Shown here: piece by piece, positions 49,094 through 57,568 of the stretch | Position numbering within the stretch: position 1 is the stretch's first letter | Layout: each line of letters starts with the position of its first letter | NCBI GenBank assembly: GCA_016713825.1 | Contig: JADJOJ010000003.1 | Location: forward strand, 124,001-188,000 | Reading direction: 5' to 3' | DNA: 64,000 nucleotides | Origin: Candidatus Leptofilum gracile | GTDB lineage: Bacteria > Chloroflexota > Anaerolineae > Promineifilales > Promineifilaceae | The notes under the pieces: model-generated | The model's database searches: none | Told to the model about the DNA's origin: nothing | The model's input: the letters and a program-made list of their open reading frames with translations, nothing else | Program-made: the position numbers and the translations under genes

Positions 49094-49176
49094 AATCCAC
49101 AGATTACACAGATTACACAGATTTTTTCTCTCTGTGAAACTCTGTGAAATCTCCGTGTAACTCTGTGTTCCGCTTT
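49094..49176. repeat. Inverted array of ACAGATTAC-type units
   Basis: CCACAGATTACACAGATTAC is followed by CTCTGTGAAACTCTGTGAAATC-like units. It fills the gap between the regulator and the first feoA. Confidence 0.75.
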
Positions 49177-49194
49177 TGAAGGAGTTCTAACCAT

Positions 49195-49431
49195 ATGAAC
49201 GAAGAAAACGTAACTCTAGATCAACTCAATCCCGGCCAAAGCGCCCAGGTGAAAAAAATTCATGGCCAGGGCGCGGTGCGCCGTCGGTTGATGGAAATGG
49301 GTCTGACCCGAGGCGTGCAAATTGATGTGGTCAAGGCGTCGCCGCTGGGCGACCCGGTAGATTATTTGGTGCGTGGCTACCATCTTTCGCTGCGCAAGGC
49401 AGAAGCCCAACTTATTGAGGTCATTATTTAA
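49195..49431 (+). CDS. feoA: Ferrous iron transport protein FeoA, first copy
   Basis: A 78-residue SH3-like cytoplasmic protein that assists FeoB. 'LDQLNPGQSAQVKKIHGQGAVRRRLMEMGLTRGVQIDVVKASPLGDPVDYLVRGYHLSLRKAEA' covers the whole FeoA fold. GAAGGAG lies 9 bases before the ATG. The second feoA starts 2 bases after its stop. Confidence 0.94.
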   Translation: MNEENVTLDQLNPGQSAQVKKIHGQGAVRRRLMEMGLTRGVQIDVVKASPLGDPVDYLVRGYHLSLRKAEAQLIEVII

Positions 49432-49432
49432 C

Positions 49433-49735
49433 ATGGAAGAGCCACTTAACATTCCTTTAGCGATTAAAGAAGCGCCGACTGGCCCCCTGCTGCCTTTGAC
49501 GATGGTAAACCGGGGGGAAACGGCCGTTGTCAAAAAAATAAAAGGGTGCGACACCGTGCGCCAGCGCCTGATTGATTTGGGCCTGAATCCAGGTGCCAAG
49601 GTGCAGGTGCTCAAAAATGAACATTCTGGCCCCATGATTGTGGCGGTGAAGGGAGACGGCCGTCTTGCCCTGGGCCGCAATATGACGCATCGGGTGTTGG
49701 TAACGGCCGTTGCCAACGAGAATGTAAAAGATTGA
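49433..49735 (+). CDS. FeoA domain protein, second copy
   Basis: A 100-residue FeoA-type protein. After ~22 extra N-terminal residues the fold runs 'LTMVNRGETAVVKKIKGCDTVRQRLIDLGLNPGAKVQVLKN' to 'IVAVKGDGRLALGRNMTHRVLV'. It carries three ACGGCCGT copies within 190 bases, coding 'ETAV', 'DGRL' and 'TAVA'. Two FeoA-like proteins ahead of FeoB occur in several phyla; the division of labour is unknown. ATG 49433 follows the first feoA at once. Confidence 0.9.
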   Translation: MEEPLNIPLAIKEAPTGPLLPLTMVNRGETAVVKKIKGCDTVRQRLIDLGLNPGAKVQVLKNEHSGPMIVAVKGDGRLALGRNMTHRVLVTAVANENVKD

Positions 49736-49746
49736 CATCTTTTGCT

Positions 49747-49795
49747 GCGTGATGCGTGACGCGTGAGCAAAAATCACGCGTCACGCAGCACGCTA
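49747..49795. repeat. Inverted array of GCGTGACGCGTGA units
   Basis: GCGTGATGCGTGACGCGTGA is followed after AAAAA by TCACGCGTCACGCAGCACGC. It lies between the second feoA and feoB. Confidence 0.85.
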
Positions 49796-49829
49796 AAAAA
49801 GTTAAGGTAAGTTTGAAGCGAGGTTCCAC

Positions 49830-52088
49830 ATGACAGTCATGATTGCCCTGGCCGGCAATCCCAACGTCGGCAAAAGCACTATTTTTAACGCCCTCACCGG
49901 TTCCCGGCAGCATGTCGGCAACTGGCCGGGCAAAACCGTGGAAAAAAAAGAAGGTCGCCTGCGCGTGGGCGATGAGGAGATTCTGCTCGTCGATTTGCCC
50001 GGCGCGTACAGCCTGACGGCGTATTCCATCGAAGAAATTATTACCCGCGATTTTATTGTGCATGAACGGCCAACGGCCGTTGTCGCCGTCGTTGATGCCT
50101 CTAACCTGGAGCGCAATCTCTATTTGGTGGCCCAGGTGCTGGAGCTAGAAACTCCCGTCATCATCGTGCTAAACATGACCGACGTGGCCAGCAATCGTGG
50201 CCTGAAAATCGACGCCGCCCAGCTCTCGCGGCGCATGGGCGGCATTCCGGTGGTGGAAACCGTCGGCAACCGCAGCCTGGGGCTGGAGCCGCTCAAGCAA
50301 GCGATCAAACAGGTTACAGAAAATCCGCCGCTGGCCCTGCCGCAGGCGCAGTACGACGGCGTGCTGGGCGCAGAAATGGCCGCCCTGGCTGCCCAAATCA
50401 CCCAAAATCCGGTGCTGGTGGCCCATTACCAGCCGCGCTGGCTGGCGACCAAGCTGCTGGAAAATGATGAAGCGATTGTAGAGGCGCTGGAAGCGCAGGG
50501 TGAAACAGAGCTGCTGGCCGCCGCCGCCGCCGCGCAGGCGCGCATCGAAGACGCCACCGAGGACGATGCCGAGACGTTGATTGCCGACCAGCGGTACACC
50601 TTCATTGGCGATCTGGTGGCGTCGGTTTTGGAACGGCCGTCTACCTCCATCCTCACCACCTCCGACAAAATTGACGAAATTGTCACCCACCGCATCTGGG
50701 GCCTGCCCATCTTTTTGCTGATGATGTGGCTGGTCTTCCAGTTCACGTCCAACGTCAGCGCCCCGTTTTTGGATTGGGTGGATGGTTTTGTGAATGGCAC
50801 TATTTATGGCTGGGCGGGGGCGTTGTTAACGGCCGTTGGCCTGGGCGATACCTGGTTTGCCGCTCTGCTCACCGACGGCATTATCGCCGGGGTAGGCGGC
50901 GTGCTGGTGTTTGTGCCCGTGCTGCTCTTTCTTTACATGGCCCTGGCCGTGCTGGAAGATTCTGGCTACATGGCCCGCGCCGCCTTTGTGATGGACCGCG
51001 TCATGCGCTGGATGGGGCTGCACGGCAAAAGCTTTTTGCCGCTGATTGTGGGCTTTGGCTGCACCGTTCCGGCCGTCTACGCCACCCGCACCCTGGAAAA
51101 CGAAAAAGATCGCAAGCTGACCGGCTTTTTGGCAACCTTTATGAGCTGCGGAGCGCGGCTGCCCGTTTATGTGGTGTTTGGCGCAGCCTTTTTTGGCACC
51201 GCCTCTGGCAATCTCATTTTTAGCATGTATCTGGTGGGCATCGCCGTCGCGTTGGCGACCGGTTTTGCCCTGAAGTACACCGTCTACAAAGGGCAGCAGC
51301 CTGCGCCGTTTGTGATGGAACTGCCGCCCTACCGCTTGCCCCGCCCGCTTGACGTTTGGCGGCAAATGTGGGAGCGGGTGCAGGGCTTTTTGATCAAGGC
51401 CAGCACCGTCATTTTAGCTGTGTCCACCGTGCTTTGGCTGATGATGGCCGTGCCGGGGCGGGCCAACGCCGGTTCGTTCAACGATGTGGCGGCGGAAGAC
51501 AGCCTGTTTGCGGTGCTCAGCGGCGCGGTATCACCCATCTTCCAGCCCGCCGGGTTTGGCAGTTGGGAGGCGTCTGGATCGCTCATTACCGGCTTTATGG
51601 CCAAGGAAGTGATTGTAGGCACCATGAGCCAAATTTTTGTGGGGGAAGAAGTGGCTGCGGCAGAGGTTACTGAACCGGCCAGCTTTGGTGAGCAGGTGGG
51701 GGAGGCGGTGCTGGGGTTTGGCGAAGCGGCCGTTCTCACCGTGCAGGAACTGCTCAACATTGCCCCACGCACCATCAATTTGCTGCCGGGGGTTACCCTG
51801 CCCACCTTCAACTTCTTCGGCATCGAAGAGGAAGTGGTAGACAACACCCGCCTAGAAGCGGCGCTGATTGGTTCGTTTGAGCGGTCGGCGGGGTCGGCGG
51901 CGCTGGGGGCGCTGGCGGCGGTGGCGTTTAATGTGTTTGTGCTGCTGTATGTGCCCTGCATGGTGGCGGTGGCGGCGATGCGGCAGGAGTTTGGCAATCG
52001 CTGGACGCTGGCGCAGGTTGGGTACACGTTGGCGGTAGCCTGGATTGCGGCCGTTTTGGTCTTCCAGGTTGGCAAGTTATTCATTTAG
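49830..52088 (+). CDS. feoB: Ferrous iron transporter FeoB
   Basis: A 752-residue membrane protein that imports Fe2+. The N-terminal G domain has G1 'ALAGNPNVGKSTIFNALTG', G3 'LVDLPGAYSLTAYSIEE' and G4 'VLNMTD'. A GDI-like helical region follows (about 165-270). The core has Gate domains with 'GYMARAAFVMDRVMRWMGLHGKSFLPLIVGFGCTVPAVYATRTLE' and the conserved Cys ('GCTVPA'), and the second gate 'SFERSAGSAALGALAAVAFNVFVLLYVPCMVAVAAMRQE'. GAGG precedes the ATG. It is the main gene of the feo operon. Confidence 0.96.
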   Translation: MTVMIALAGNPNVGKSTIFNALTGSRQHVGNWPGKTVEKKEGRLRVGDEEILLVDLPGAYSLTAYSIEEIITRDFIVHERPTAVVAVVDASNLERNLYLVAQVLELETPVIIVLNMTDVASNRGLKIDAAQLSRRMGGIPVVETVGNRSLGLEPLKQAIKQVTENPPLALPQAQYDGVLGAEMAALAAQITQNPVLVAHYQPRWLATKLLENDEAIVEALEAQGETELLAAAAAAQARIEDATEDDAETLIADQRYTFIGDLVASVLERPSTSILTTSDKIDEIVTHRIWGLPIFLLMMWLVFQFTSNVSAPFLDWVDGFVNGTIYGWAGALLTAVGLGDTWFAALLTDGIIAGVGGVLVFVPVLLFLYMALAVLEDSGYMARAAFVMDRVMRWMGLHGKSFLPLIVGFGCTVPAVYATRTLENEKDRKLTGFLATFMSCGARLPVYVVFGAAFFGTASGNLIFSMYLVGIAVALATGFALKYTVYKGQQPAPFVMELPPYRLPRPLDVWRQMWERVQGFLIKASTVILAVSTVLWLMMAVPGRANAGSFNDVAAEDSLFAVLSGAVSPIFQPAGFGSWEASGSLITGFMAKEVIVGTMSQIFVGEEVAAAEVTEPASFGEQVGEAVLGFGEAAVLTVQELLNIAPRTINLLPGVTLPTFNFFGIEEEVVDNTRLEAALIGSFERSAGSAALGALAAVAFNVFVLLYVPCMVAVAAMRQEFGNRWTLAQVGYTLAVAWIAAVLVFQVGKLFI

Positions 52089-52093
52089 AGGAA

Positions 52094-52160
52094 CTGGTAA
52101 TCGGTCATCCGTAACCGGTATTCGGTGAACGGATGACCGATTACCGTTCACCGATAACGG
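52094..52160. repeat. Inverted array of GGTAATC-type units between feoB and feoC
   Basis: GGTAATCGGTCATCCGTAAC is followed by GATGACCGATTACCGTTCAC. Same unit family as 9373, 21022 and 42890. Confidence 0.8.
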
Positions 52161-52167
52161 CAAAAGT

Positions 52168-52476
52168 ATGGCTCAAAGTAGATTACGCCAGGTGTTGACG
52201 GTTTTTGAAACGGCCGTAACCCCCCTCTCTCTGCCCCAAATTGCCCGCCAGCTGGCGGTATCGCCGGAGCAGCTGGAGGGGATGATTCAGCATTGGGTGC
52301 GCAAGGGCAAAATCCGCCAGAGCGCGGCGCTAACCGAGTGCGGCAGCTGCGGCAGCAACGGCGCGTGCCCCTTCGTCATGCAGCTGCCCCGCACCTATGA
52401 ACTGGTCACCGAGACGTCGGCGATCCCCCTCAGTACGGTGAACATCACCTGTTCACACGCCCCAAGCAACGCTTAA
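52168..52476 (+). CDS. FeoC-like winged-helix protein
   Basis: A 102-residue small winged-helix protein. 'ETAVTPLSLPQIARQLAVSPEQLEGMIQHWVRKGKIRQ' (about 14-51) is the FeoC helix-turn-helix. The Cys-rich loop 'CGSCGSNGACPF' (about 58-69) is the proposed Fe-S site of FeoC. It ends the feo operon, separated from feoB by an inverted array. Confidence 0.88.
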   Translation: MAQSRLRQVLTVFETAVTPLSLPQIARQLAVSPEQLEGMIQHWVRKGKIRQSAALTECGSCGSNGACPFVMQLPRTYELVTETSAIPLSTVNITCSHAPSNA

Positions 52477-52511
52477 ATTTACTTTTGAAAAACGTATAAC
52501 CTACACCTGTC

Positions 52512-52531
52512 ATTCCCGTGAAAACGGGAAT
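52512..52531. repeat. Short hairpin ATTCCCGTGAAAACGGGAAT
   Basis: A perfect 8-base stem with an AAAA-type loop between the convergent feoC and DUF4380-like genes. It resembles widespread REP-like hairpins and may act as a terminator. Confidence 0.7.
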
Positions 52532-52551
52532 AACACTCTTTTGGAGGGCAG

Positions 52552-53451
52552 TTAGCCAACGAGTGGCAGGATGTGGGCGACTACGTCTGCGTCGTTTTGC
52601 GGGGTGGGCACGTTGTTGAAGAGGTGCCAGGTTTCGGTGTGGCTGGTGGTGGCGTCGGGGGCCAGTAGGGTGAGCGGTGCGGCCGTTTCTAGCTCTAGAA
52701 TTTGGGCGTCGGTGTACAGTTCGGCGGAGCTGCTGCGGTCTGGGTAGGTGGCTTGTGGGTTGTGGGGTGGATGTTTGATGAGGAGGAAACGGCCGTCTTT
52801 TACATACCCCAACCAGCCAGCCACATTGTTCACGCCCAGCTTTTGCGGCGTGGTGGCCGTGGGGTCCTGGCGCAGCAGCACGTACTGCGTGCCCCAGGTC
52901 CAGCGGGGGTCGCCCATCTGGGTGTAGGCCCACAGATTCAGGCTGGTGGTGGGCAGCAGGTTGCCTTCGTGGCCAGCGCGTGGGGGGAGGGGGAGGACGG
53001 CCGTTCCACCCGCAGCCATCACCGACAGCGCCCACGGTGCCAGCTCAATCGGCCACGGATTCAGGTTTTGCACCGTGTGGGTTACGGTCACTTGGGCCGC
53101 TTCCGGGTCGAGCGCCACGTCGAGCGTTTTTTGCATGCGGGTGGTTGTTTCTATGGGCGCGATGAAGCGCACGAAGCTGCCGTAATCTTCTACGGTGACC
53201 GGGTTGTTGTCCGGGTAGTAGCTGCGGGGATGCTGCTCCGGGGCCAGCCAGAAGCGGTGGCCGCCGTAGCTGTGCCATTCGCCGCCACCTGTCTGTCCGT
53301 GCTGCTCAGGAAAGGTGCCGAAGACGTTTTCATCGCCCACAAAGCCAAAGTGGATGATGCGGGGGCCAACATCGGCCGTGACAACGAGTTCGATTTGAGA
53401 GTTGCTCAACTGGATGCAGTTTTCCCAGCCGAGGCACGATATCTGTTTCAC
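52552..53451 (-). CDS. DUF4380-like protein (aldose-epimerase-type fold)
   Basis: A 299-residue protein. 'LSNSQIELVVTADVGPRIIHFGFVGDENVF' (about 15-44) and 'GGGEWHSYGGHRFWLAPEQHPRSYYPDNNPV' (about 55-85) match DUF4380 proteins, which look like galactose-mutarotase-fold sugar-binding proteins. 'LELETAAPLTLLAPDATTSHTETWHLF' is near the end. Function is unknown. It starts at a GTG with AAGGAG 5 bases upstream, at the edge of the 53461-53583 repeat. Confidence 0.8.
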   Translation of the reverse strand: MKQISCLGWENCIQLSNSQIELVVTADVGPRIIHFGFVGDENVFGTFPEQHGQTGGGEWHSYGGHRFWLAPEQHPRSYYPDNNPVTVEDYGSFVRFIAPIETTTRMQKTLDVALDPEAAQVTVTHTVQNLNPWPIELAPWALSVMAAGGTAVLPLPPRAGHEGNLLPTTSLNLWAYTQMGDPRWTWGTQYVLLRQDPTATTPQKLGVNNVAGWLGYVKDGRFLLIKHPPHNPQATYPDRSSSAELYTDAQILELETAAPLTLLAPDATTSHTETWHLFNNVPTPQNDADVVAHILPLVG

Positions 53452-53460
53452 ATTAACTCC

Positions 53461-53583
53461 TTAGAATAAACCTCCGGGAGGCTTCAAAAATGGCCTCTGT
53501 TACGCACTGAACCTCCCGGAGGTTGGGTTTTCATTCATGGTGGTCGGCGACAGCCGGTGTCGTCTCCTTAGAAAATAGGCCGC
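53461..53583. repeat. Dispersed ~120-base repeat, copy 2
   Basis: Almost identical to 29541-29663 and placed in the same way, immediately upstream of a minus-strand gene whose AAGGAG ribosome site is at the repeat edge. A second CTCCTTAGAAAATA at its far end makes a direct repeat around the element. Confidence 0.9.
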
Positions 53584-53732
53584 AGATGAACGCGGATGAA
53601 CGCGGATTAAATCTGGGCGCAATCTGCGCAAATCTGCGAAAACTACTCATTTTCAATACCAGGAAATTTTACTATGAATGCCAGGGAAATGCAGGAGAAT
53701 GTCACCCCGTCACCCCGTCACCCCTCACCTGT
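53584..53732. other. Intergenic region with degenerate GCGGATGAAC units
   Basis: GATGAACGCGGATGAACGCG-type units lead into AATCTGGGCGCAATCTGCGC. It is an array like the others, less regular. No gene seen. Confidence 0.55.
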
Positions 53733-55823
53733 TCACCCAACGCGGCGGCGCGAAACCCAAACCCACACCCCCGCCAGCCCCAGCAGCCCAGGCGTCAGGA
53801 AGATGCTAACCAGTTGCAGCAGCGTGAGCTGGCTTTGGCTGATGGTCACCTGGCGCGGGATCGATTCGCGGGCGGAGAGCTGAATGGTGAGCACGTCGTC
53901 TACCAGCCAGTTGGCGGCGTTTTCAAAGAGGAAGCTGTTGCCCCCCTGCTGGATGAAGCTGTTGCTGAGGAAGTCGGTATCGCCGAAGACGACGAGGCGG
54001 GCGCCGCTGGCGGTGTTGCGGGCGCTGAGGGCGACGGTGAGCTGGCCGGTGGCGTCTTCGGCGTCTGGGGCCACCTCTCCGGCAGAAATCATCTGCTCGA
54101 AGTTGGTTTCGCCCCACGCCTGGCTGCTGGTGGTGATGAGATTTACGGCCGTTACCCCCCCCGGCAGCTCCGTCTCAATTGAGCGAGCCACGTTGAAAAT
54201 GGTGCCAAACTGGGCCAAACCTTGCGTGATCGGGCTGTCGCCGTACTGCGCTCCGATGAAGGTCAGGCCAATCGACTGCCCCGCCTGGGCCAGCGCGGCG
54301 TCGATGATGAGATCGTTGCGCAGGGTGATGCCCCAGCTGGTTTGCAGCCAGGTCAGCAGGCCGTCGGCCTCGGCGGCAGCCCGACCTTCCGTGTCCACCG
54401 CGTCGCGGGCGATGAAGAGGGCGCCGCCGTCGTCTACGTAGCGGCTCAGGGCGGCCAGCTCGGCGTCGGCCAGGGGGGCTTGCTGGTCGATGAGGAAGAC
54501 GGCGCTGGCGTCGGCGGGCACTTCGCCGGCGGTGAACAGATTGAGCGTGTTGATGGTGAAGCCGCTTTCTTGCAGCAGGGTAACGGCCGTTCCCATCCCC
54601 TCTTCCCCAAAATCTTGCCAGCCCCGCTCGCCGTGCCCGGTAAGGAAGTAGGCGGTTTTGACGGTGGGGTTGAGCGTGCGCAGCAGCGCGGTGTGCAAAT
54701 CCCGGTCGGTGAGGGTGGCGGCTTTGGCGAAGCTGCCGTCCTCGCGGGTAAATACCAGCGTCCCGGCAAAGGTGAGATCATACTGCTCGGCCAGCAGCGG
54801 GTTTGCGTTGGGGTCCACAAATTCGTAGCTGAGCTGGTTGGTGTACGCCTGCATTGTTTGCAGGGCGGCTTCGGCCTGGCTTTGCTGGAAGGCGGTTTCG
54901 GACGTGTAAAAACCGAGGACGCGAATCGGTTCATCCAGATTTTGCAGCAGGTCGATGGTTTCGGGCAGGGGGGTGAGGGCGTTGTTGGCGGTGGCGTCGT
55001 AGCGCCAGCCGGGATTTTGGGTGGCGAGAATGTAGAGCAGGGTGAAAACGGCCGCCGTTCCGCCCAATGTTGCCCAATCTGCCATTGCCAGCCGCCCCCG
55101 CTTGCTTTTGAGGATGAGGCTGGTGGTGAGGAGGAAAACGGCCGTTATCGCCACAAAATAGAGCCCATCCTTCACCAGCAGCACGCCTCGGAAAAAGTTA
55201 TCCTGATGGTTGGCCAGGGCGAGTTCATTAAAAAGGGTGGCAACCGATTCTGCCACAGCAAACGATTGCGCCACAATCGTGAGCAGGTAGAGCAGCAGCG
55301 TAATGCCTAGCGCCACGATGAAGGCCACAATCTGGTTTTCTGTGAGCGCAGAGGCGAGCAGGCCAATGCCCAGCAGTGCCGCGCCGTAGAGCAGCACGCC
55401 CAGGTAGGCGCTCCAAATTGGGCCGGGGTCGGGATTGCCAAAAACGAACAGAATAAGCGGAAACACGCCGGTGAGGGCGGCGGTGAGCGCGTAAAACAAA
55501 AATCCGGCCAAAAATTTGCCCAGCACCAGTTCGCCATCGCGGATGGGCAGGCTGAGCAGCAGTTCCAGCGTGCCGCTGCGCTGTTCTTCGGCCAGCAGGC
55601 GCATGGTGAGGGCGGGCATGGCAAACAGGTAGAGGAAGGTGAACAGGCCGAGCACGCTCTGCACGTCTAGCGGCAGCACGCCGGGCTGGGTGGCGTGGAC
55701 AAACAGCTCGGCGGCAAAGACGTAGCCGGTGAGGGCCAGCAGCACCACGCCAAAAACGTAGGCCAGCGGCTGCACAAAAAGTGCGCCCAGTTCGCGCCGG
55801 GCAATTTGCCAGACGTTATGCAT
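53733..55823 (-). CDS. ABC transporter permease fused to GldG-like domain (GldF-GldG fusion)
   Basis: A 696-residue membrane protein. Residues ~1-240 form an ABC-2 permease with six helices, like GldF ('RRELGALFVQPLAYVFGVVLLALTGY', 'LLAEEQRSGTLELLLSLPIRDGELVLGKF'). Residues ~255-640 are an extracytoplasmic GldG/DUF7088-like region ('RVLGFYTSETAFQQSQAEAALQ', 'AYFLTGHGERGWQDFGEEG', 'GARLVVFGDTDFLSNSF'). A last helix follows near 665. In Bacteroidetes these are separate proteins of a gliding-linked ABC system; here they are one chain. The cargo is unknown. It overlaps the ATPase gene by 8 bases. Confidence 0.85.
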   Translation of the reverse strand: MHNVWQIARRELGALFVQPLAYVFGVVLLALTGYVFAAELFVHATQPGVLPLDVQSVLGLFTFLYLFAMPALTMRLLAEEQRSGTLELLLSLPIRDGELVLGKFLAGFLFYALTAALTGVFPLILFVFGNPDPGPIWSAYLGVLLYGAALLGIGLLASALTENQIVAFIVALGITLLLYLLTIVAQSFAVAESVATLFNELALANHQDNFFRGVLLVKDGLYFVAITAVFLLTTSLILKSKRGRLAMADWATLGGTAAVFTLLYILATQNPGWRYDATANNALTPLPETIDLLQNLDEPIRVLGFYTSETAFQQSQAEAALQTMQAYTNQLSYEFVDPNANPLLAEQYDLTFAGTLVFTREDGSFAKAATLTDRDLHTALLRTLNPTVKTAYFLTGHGERGWQDFGEEGMGTAVTLLQESGFTINTLNLFTAGEVPADASAVFLIDQQAPLADAELAALSRYVDDGGALFIARDAVDTEGRAAAEADGLLTWLQTSWGITLRNDLIIDAALAQAGQSIGLTFIGAQYGDSPITQGLAQFGTIFNVARSIETELPGGVTAVNLITTSSQAWGETNFEQMISAGEVAPDAEDATGQLTVALSARNTASGARLVVFGDTDFLSNSFIQQGGNSFLFENAANWLVDDVLTIQLSARESIPRQVTISQSQLTLLQLVSIFLTPGLLGLAGVWVWVSRRRVG

Positions 55824-56820
55824 TTGGCCCCCTCCCTGGCCCTCCCCCTACGAGGGAGAGGGTGGGGGTTTGGGCTTCTTTGAGCTTTTCCAGGAAGAGG
55901 GTTTCCAGGCTGTGCGGATTGGTTTTGAGTTCGAGCAGGCCCCAGTTTTGGGAGACGGCCGTTTCCGCCACCAACTGCCGCGTCTCATCTCGGCCATCGA
56001 AGCTGAGCAGGAATTGGTTGGGGGTGTCTGGGTAAACGGCCGTTACTCCCGCGATGCCCTGCAAAATTTCATGCGTTTGTGCGCTGGGATTGGCCAGCTG
56101 GATGGTGAGTTGGTTGCCGCCCTGTTTGATCTGGCTCAGGGGGAGGTCGGCCTGGATACGGCCGTTCATCAACAAAATTACCCGGCTGCAAACCTGCTCC
56201 ACCTCGGCCAAAATGTGGGTGCTTAGCAGCACCGTGCGCTGGCGGCCCACGCTGGCAATCAGCTGGCGAATCTCCACAATTTGGGCCGGGTCCAGGCCAA
56301 TTGTCGGCTCGTCCAGAATGAGCACGTCTGGGTTGTGCAGCAGCGCCTGGGCCAGCCCGACGCGCTGGCGCATTCCTTTAGACAGCTTGCCGATGAAGCT
56401 TTCGGCCCGGTCTAGCAGCCCTACCGCTTCCAGCACCTGGTCTACGCGATCCCAGACGTCATCCAGCCGCCGCACCTTGCCGATGAAGTGCAGGTAACCG
56501 GCCACCGACATTTCTGGGTAGAGCGGCACCGTCTCTGGCAGGTAGCCCAGATGCTGCCGCGCCTGCAAACTGGCATTCACGGTATGGTGCCCGGCGATGA
56601 ACGCCGCGCCAGAGGAAGGTGGCAGGTAGCCGGTGAGCAGGCGCATGGTGGTGGTTTTGCCTGCTCCGTTTGGCCCCAGCAGCCCCACAATTTCCCCTGG
56701 TTGGCAGGCGAAGGTGAGGTGGGAAACGGCCGTTTCGGCAAGCTCACGCCCGGCCGTAACGCCCCCGTACCGTTTGGTTAACTGTTTGGCCTCGATCATG
56801 GGCCGGCTGGTTGTGTCCAT
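55816..56820 (-). CDS. ABC transporter ATP-binding protein, GldA-like
   Basis: A 334-residue ATPase pairing with the fused permease. Walker A 'GLLGPNGAGKTTTMRLLTGY' (about 46-65), signature 'LSKGMRQRVGLAQALLHNPD' (about 145), Walker B 'VLILDEPTIGLD'. Two 'ETAVS' peptides encoded by the iterated palindrome occur, one between the first two strands and one in the C-terminal part. The last ~18 residues ('TPTLSLVGGGPGRG') come from the GC-rich hairpin repeat at 55827-55870 and create the overlap with the permease start. Confidence 0.9.
   Translation of the reverse strand: MDTTSRPMIEAKQLTKRYGGVTAGRELAETAVSHLTFACQPGEIVGLLGPNGAGKTTTMRLLTGYLPPSSGAAFIAGHHTVNASLQARQHLGYLPETVPLYPEMSVAGYLHFIGKVRRLDDVWDRVDQVLEAVGLLDRAESFIGKLSKGMRQRVGLAQALLHNPDVLILDEPTIGLDPAQIVEIRQLIASVGRQRTVLLSTHILAEVEQVCSRVILLMNGRIQADLPLSQIKQGGNQLTIQLANPSAQTHEILQGIAGVTAVYPDTPNQFLLSFDGRDETRQLVAETAVSQNWGLLELKTNPHSLETLFLEKLKEAQTPTLSLVGGGPGRGPNA
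55827..55870. repeat. GC-rich hairpin repeat, short copy
   Basis: CCCTCCCTGGCCCTCCCCCT followed by GAGGGAGAGGGTGGGGG. Related to 1217-1297 and 3037-3113. It encodes the C-terminus of the ATPase. Confidence 0.8.
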
Positions 56821-57188
56821 CGCGCAAGTTACCTGCTTTTTTCATGCAAAGATCAGCAGAATCATACGCCATTTCGGGGGGATGAAAAGCCGCACAGCCT
56901 GGAACCGGGCAAACATTAGTCGTTTGTTCATGCAGGCCAGCCGTCTACACAAGGCCGCTAACTGGTTTACCGACGGCCTCTCTGCTCACTGCAAGCTGCT
57001 TCGCTGCGGCACGGTGCAACTCTGTGGCCCCAATCGGCCGGTCGTTAACAGAATCTGATAATTCTGGCACAGAATTATTGGCCATTCGACGCGCTTACTG
57101 GGGACTGATATAATCCTCGCTTGGTTTTTGTAAGAGAGCGCAGGCAACGCTAAATTGCCTAATACTTAATTCATAGAGGAAAAATTAG
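56821..57188. other. Intergenic region between the GldA-like gene and secG
   Basis: About 370 bases in a divergent gap. A promoter for secG is near its right end. A 58-codon frame at 56881-57057 has a G-rich sequence ahead of its ATG but no family features, so I do not call it. CAGAAT/ATTCTG stems near 57050 may be incidental. Confidence 0.5.
57085..57114 (+). promoter_or_regulatory. Candidate promoter of secG
   Basis: TTCGAC (57085-57090) and a perfect TATAAT (57109-57114) are 18 bases apart, 75 bases before the secG start. Confidence 0.55.
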
Positions 57189-57443
57189 ATGAATTTGCAA
57201 ACATTAGCGCCCTATTTTGGGATCGCCGAAATTATTCTGGCTATTGCGTTAACGATTTTAGTTTTGCTGCAAACCAAAGGTTCTGATTTGGGTGGTTTTT
57301 TTGGTGGCAGCGGGGATTCCAGCGGCAGTTTCCGTACCCGGCGTGGCGTGGAAGCGACAATGCATAAAGTGACCATTGCAACGGCCGTTTTGTTCTTCCT
57401 GTGCACCATCTTGGCCTTTTTAGCCTGGGGGCAGGCAATTTAA
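57189..57443 (+). CDS. secG: Preprotein translocase subunit SecG
   Basis: An 84-residue protein with two membrane helices (about 10-30 and 58-78), part of the SecYEG channel. 'ALTILVLLQTKGSDLGGFFGGSGDSSGSFRTRRGVEATMHKVTIATAVLFF' matches the SecG loop pattern (LLQ.gkG..l...fGg). GAGG precedes the ATG. Right length. Confidence 0.93.
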   Translation: MNLQTLAPYFGIAEIILAIALTILVLLQTKGSDLGGFFGGSGDSSGSFRTRRGVEATMHKVTIATAVLFFLCTILAFLAWGQAI

Positions 57444-57568
57444 CTTTTTGTACTTTACTAACACAAAAGTAAGTGAGAAATTTGGTAATTAGGGCATGGC
57501 CTGATTGCCGTTGACGAGAAACGTGAACCGTTGGCCGTATTGGGCTTGCGTTTCACGTTTTATTGTTT

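Noticed and set aside
56881..57057. 58-codon open frame before secG
   Set aside because: No family features, odd composition, and it lies where the secG promoter is expected.
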